From Alphaproteobacteria bacterium (GTDB lineage Bacteria > Pseudomonadota > Alphaproteobacteria > ATCC43930 > CGMCC-115725): a stretch of DNA of 6,908 bases. The first letter of the stretch is position 1; each line of letters begins with the position of its first letter. The position numbers were made by a program, and so were the translations under genes. The stretch is from the NCBI GenBank assembly GCA_005888515.1, contig VAZR01000129.1:1-6908 (forward strand), in the 5' to 3' direction. Below the pieces are notes generated by a model. The model worked only from the letters and a program-made list of their open reading frames with translations, had not been told where the DNA came from and did no database searches. Below, piece after piece: positions 4,104 to 6,908 of this stretch.

Positions 4104-6489
4104 AGCTCTGACCGAGGAAGCCATCGGCGCGCAGGCAGGCGCGCGCCGCCGCATCGATGATCGCCTCTGAATCGATTCCATAGACGCGATACAAATCGGG
4201 GATGTCGCCCGACTGGCCGAAATGATCGACGCCGAGCGGCACCAGCGTCGTCGGCGCGATGCTGCCGAGCCAGGACAGTGTCGCGGGATGAGAGTCGCTG
4301 ACGGTCACCAGAGCGGCGCCGGAGCGAAGCCGCGACAACAGCCGCTCGGCCACGCTTCTCTTGCCACACGCCAGCGCCGCCCGCCACTCGCCGTGCAGCC
4401 GATCGGGCGACGTCACCGCGAGCAGGCCGGCGCCGGGCACATCCTCGCGCAGTGCTTCGTAAGCGGCGAGCGCCTCCGGCGCGACCGCGCCGCAATAGGC
4501 GATCGCCAGCTCCGATCCGGGCTCGGGTTCGCGCAGCCAGTAGGCGCCGGCGACGATCGCCTCGGCGAGGGCCGGATCGATCTCGCGCTCGGGCTGCTCG
4601 ATCGGCCGGGTCGAGAGCCGGAAATAAACCGATTGGCCGTCATCGCGCTGGATCTCTTCCAGCGCCCAGCGCAGCAGCACAGTCAATTCGTCGGCATAGG
4701 CCGGCTCGAAACCGACGAGACCCGGTTGCGCGATGCCGACCAGCGGCTCCAGCACCGATTGATGCGCGCCGCCTTCCGGAGCGAGGGTAATGCCGGAGGG
4801 GGTGGCGACCAGAATGAAGCGGGCGTCCTGGTAGAGCGCGTAATTCAGCGCGTCGAGGCCGCGCTTGATGAACGGGTCGTAGAGCGTGCCGATCGGCAGC
4901 AGGCGCGCCCCAAATAACGGCCCGGCGAGGCCGAGCGCGGCGAGCAGCAGGAACAGATTGCTCTCCGCGATGCCCAATTCGATGTGCTGGCCTTGCGGCG
5001 ACATGCCCCAGCGCTGCGCCGAGACGACCTTTTCCTCGCGAAACGTATCGGCGCGCTCGGCGCGGTCGAAGATGCCGCGGCGGTTGACCCAGGCGCCGAG
5101 ATTGGTCGACACGGTGACATCGGGCGATGTCGTCACAAGCCGCTCGGCGAGCGCATCGTCGGAAGTCGCCAGGGCACCGAGGATGCGGCCGAAGGCTTCC
5201 TGGGTCGACAGATGCCGTCCGCGCGGCGTGGCGATCGCTGGAACCGGGATCGGCGGCGGATGATGCCGGCGCATGCGCTCGGCCGCGAGCGGCACCTCGG
5301 CCAGAAATGCTTCCAGCTCCTCAGCCGGCAGATCGAGACCGGAGAAACGCTCCCATTCGGCGCCTTGCGGCACGCCCATGCTACGCTGGAACGTCGCCAT
5401 CTGCTGCGGGTTCATCAGCCCGGCATGGTTGTCCTTGTGGCCCGCTAAAGGCAGGCCGTAGCCCTTGATCGTATAGGCGATAAAGCAGGTCGGCTGGTCG
5501 TCGGTGACGCCGTGAAAGGCGTCGAGCACCGAGCCCATGTCGTGCCCCGCGAGGTTGGTCATCAGCCGCGCCAGCGACTCGTCGTCATGCTCGTCGAGGA
5601 TCGCGCGGATGCCGGGGTAGCGGTTGAGGTCGCGGCGCAAATGCTCGCGCCACCCCTCGCCGCCCTTATAGACCAGCGCCGAATAGAGCGAGTTCGGGCA
5701 GGCGTCGATCCATTCGCGCAATTGCTCGCCATCCGGTCGGGCGAAGGCGGCCTGCAGCAGCCGGCCGTATTTCAGCGTGACGACCCGCCAGCCAAACATC
5801 TCGAACAGCGCATCTATGCGGCCGAACAGCCGGTCGGATACGACGGCATCGAGGCTCTGGCGGTTGTAGTCAACCACCCACCAGAGGTTGCGGACATCGT
5901 GCTTCCAGCCTTCGAGCAAGGCCTCGAAGATGTTGCCTTCGTCGAGCTCGGCATCGCCGGCGAGCGCGATCATGCGGCCCGGAGGTGTGTCGGCCGGGAC
6001 AAGGCGCTTCAGCCGCAGGTAATCCTGGACCAGTGACGCAAACAGGGTGACCCCAACCCCAAGACCAACCGAGCCGGTCGAAAAATCGACGATGTCGCCA
6101 TCCTTGCTGCGCGAGGGGTAGGCCTGGGCGCCGCCGAGGGCGCGGAACCGCTCCAGTTTGTCGCGGCTCTGGTGCCCAAGCAGATATTGCAGCGCGTGGA
6201 ATAGCGGCGCGGCATGCGGCTTGACCGCGACCCGATCCTGCGGCCGCATGACGTCGAGATAGAGCGCCGTCATCAAGGTCGCGACCGAGGCGCTCGACGC
6301 CTGATGGCCGCCGACCTTGAGGCCATCCCGGCTCGGCCGGATGTGGTTGGCGTGGTGGATCATCCAGGTCGAGAGCCACAGCGCCTTCTTTTCGAGCGCC
6401 ATCAGGCAGGCCAGCCGGTCGGCCGATGCCTGATCCGGCTCCGGAACGCGCCCCTGCTTCAAAGAAGGGTCGGGCACTGCCCGCAGCAT
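4102..6489 (-). CDS. Transketolase / homodimeric pyruvate dehydrogenase E1 (AceE)-like TPP enzyme
   Basis: A 795-aa thiamine-diphosphate enzyme with all three transketolase-type domains. The N-terminal PP domain has GGHQASSAS (60-68, with H62). It also has the TPP/metal motif GDAELDEGN (178-186) through VDYNRQ (206-211), where the canonical first motif is GDG and the partner Asn is N209. IKGYGLPLAGHKDNHAG (341-357) follows. The Pyr domain carries ELGIAESN (504-511), with E509 where the catalytic Glu is expected. The C-terminal domain ends in VDHFGQSGDIPDLYRVYGID. The wording GDxExDEGN, WWVVDYNRQSLD and KGYGLPLAGH is closer to AceE than to classical TktA. The length lies between TktA (about 660) and AceE (about 890). 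The start is supported by GGAAGGAA 6 nt upstream. No E2 or E3 gene adjoins, so whether it is a 2-oxoacid dehydrogenase E1, a true transketolase or something else is open. Cofactor and fold are secure. Confidence 0.9.
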   Translation of the reverse strand: MLRAVPDPSLKQGRVPEPDQASADRLACLMALEKKALWLSTWMIHHANHIRPSRDGLKVGGHQASSASVATLMTALYLDVMRPQDRVAVKPHAAPLFHALQYLLGHQSRDKLERFRALGGAQAYPSRSKDGDIVDFSTGSVGLGVGVTLFASLVQDYLRLKRLVPADTPPGRMIALAGDAELDEGNIFEALLEGWKHDVRNLWWVVDYNRQSLDAVVSDRLFGRIDALFEMFGWRVVTLKYGRLLQAAFARPDGEQLREWIDACPNSLYSALVYKGGEGWREHLRRDLNRYPGIRAILDEHDDESLARLMTNLAGHDMGSVLDAFHGVTDDQPTCFIAYTIKGYGLPLAGHKDNHAGLMNPQQMATFQRSMGVPQGAEWERFSGLDLPAEELEAFLAEVPLAAERMRRHHPPPIPVPAIATPRGRHLSTQEAFGRILGALATSDDALAERLVTTSPDVTVSTNLGAWVNRRGIFDRAERADTFREEKVVSAQRWGMSPQGQHIELGIAESNLFLLLAALGLAGPLFGARLLPIGTLYDPFIKRGLDALNYALYQDARFILVATPSGITLAPEGGAHQSVLEPLVGIAQPGLVGFEPAYADELTVLLRWALEEIQRDDGQSVYFRLSTRPIEQPEREIDPALAEAIVAGAYWLREPEPGSELAIAYCGAVAPEALAAYEALREDVPGAGLLAVTSPDRLHGEWRAALACGKRSVAERLLSRLRSGAALVTVSDSHPATLSWLGSIAPTTLVPLGVDHFGQSGDIPDLYRVYGIDSEAIIDAAARACLRADGFLGQS

Positions 6490-6516
6490 CCTGGGTTCCT
6501 TCCCGCGCTATGCCCC

Positions 6517-6522
6517 TTTATA
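6517..6522 (-). promoter_or_regulatory. Possible -10 element for the TPP enzyme gene
   Basis: On the minus strand TATAAA lies 27 nt upstream of the ATG, in the most AT-rich spot before the gene. No good -35 hexamer is seen at the usual distance, so this is weak. Confidence 0.25.
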
Positions 6523-6555
6523 TGGAGCGCCTGGGCCGGCATTCTGCCGCCTGCT

Positions 6556-6583
6556 TTGACAGAACGCCGATCATGCCTAAATA
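6556..6583 (+). promoter_or_regulatory. Possible sigma-70-like promoter for the Fe-S carrier gene
   Basis: A consensus -35 TTGACA (6556-6561) is followed by 16 nt and TAAATA (6578-6583), a partial match to the -10 hexamer. It lies about 50 bp before the ATG at 6637 and points towards it. No recognisable IscR, RirA or Iron-Control-type operator was identified by eye. Confidence 0.4.
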
Positions 6584-6636
6584 CGATGCTTAGATACACT
6601 GGTGGGCCAAGCCCGGCGAGACGGAGTACGGAGCAT

Positions 6637-6908
6637 ATGTCAGAGGTCACCAGCGAGCGCCAGATCATCATCACGGACAGCGCGGCGCGCCGTATCACCG
6701 CGCTCAAGGCGCAGGAAGCGGCCGAGGAAGGCGCTTTCCTGCGCATCGCGGTGTCAGGCGGCGGCTGTTCCGGTTTCCAATACGGGCTGACTTTCGACAA
6801 CGAGACAAATGCCGACGATATCGTCTTTGATCACGGCGGGGTCAGGGTCGTGGTTGACGACGTCTCGCTCGACCTATTGAACGGCGCCGAGGTCGATTTT
6901 GTCGAGGA
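6637..6908 (+). CDS. erpA: ErpA/IscA-type iron-sulfur cluster carrier, 5' part (runs off right edge)
   Basis: The first 90 residues of an A-type Fe-S carrier, which receives clusters from the Isc/Suf scaffold and passes them to apo-enzymes in the cytosol. The hallmark motif SGGGCSGFQYGLTFD runs from 40 to 54. C44 is the first of three conserved cluster-binding Cys, and the CGCG pair should lie just beyond the window. The N-terminal IIITDSAARRITALKAQE and the later VVVDDVSLDLLNGAEVDFVE match the family pattern. The usual length is about 105-120 aa, so most of the gene is present. The GFQYG wording fits ErpA best, but IscA or SufA cannot be excluded without the C-terminus and genome context. 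GGAG occurs at 6623-6626 (10 nt before the ATG) and at 6630-6633 (3 nt before), the first having the better spacing. It diverges from the TPP enzyme gene across 147 bp. Confidence 0.9.
   Translation, partial: MSEVTSERQIIITDSAARRITALKAQEAAEEGAFLRIAVSGGGCSGFQYGLTFDNETNADDIVFDHGGVRVVVDDVSLDLLNGAEVDFVE

Noticed and set aside
3560..4495. A 311-codon minus-strand frame crossing the terminator
   Set aside because: It spans two real genes and a strong terminator out of frame and is Arg/Ala/Ser-rich without a domain.
4222..4917. A 231-codon plus-strand frame inside the TPP enzyme gene
   Set aside because: It is antisense to a clearly conserved enzyme and has the composition of shadow frames in GC-rich DNA.
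1..6908. CRISPR array, toxin-antitoxin pair, phage or retron-like cassette
   Set aside because: No regularly spaced repeats, no reverse transcriptase or nuclease motifs, and no paired small overlapping genes were seen. All long conserved frames belong to ordinary metabolic or envelope families.

Overview
This is a GC-rich window with ordinary chromosomal gene layout. Codon use, the A-type Fe-S carrier and the AceE-like thiamine enzyme suggest an alphaproteobacterium, probably Hyphomicrobiales (Rhizobiales). The lineage is inferred from protein character only. No rRNA, tRNA, CRISPR array, transposase or phage gene is visible.

Layout, left to right: (1) the 5' part of an MFS transporter on the minus strand, running off the left edge and starting at TTG; (2) diverging from it, a complete HMG-CoA-lyase-family gene with all recognised catalytic residues; (3) a perfect 24-bp inverted repeat made of two smaller palindromes, lying between convergent genes; (4) a small one-domain cupin on the minus strand; (5) diverging from the cupin, an exported beta-propeller protein with six clear YVTN-like repeats; (6) a structured 231-bp intergenic stretch; (7) a small secreted basic protein with a peptidoglycan-binding-like segment and a Pro/Thr/Ala tail, closed by a strong intrinsic terminator; (8) convergent with it, a 795-aa transketolase / homodimeric pyruvate-dehydrogenase-E1-like enzyme on the minus strand; (9) diverging from that enzyme, the 5' part of an ErpA/IscA-type Fe-S carrier gene, running off the right edge.

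The genes alternate in orientation (-, +, -, +, +, -, +), so nearly all look monocistronic and no multi-gene operon or defence-like cassette is evident. The functions do not form one pathway: acyl-CoA lyase plus transporter, two exported envelope or periplasmic proteins, a carbon-metabolism TPP enzyme, and Fe-S assembly. I found no convincing new multi-gene system. The items most worth following up are the substrate of the orphan TPP enzyme, the nested palindromic element, the two exported proteins of unknown function (one with a possible general-stress promoter), and the folded segment at 3275-3349.
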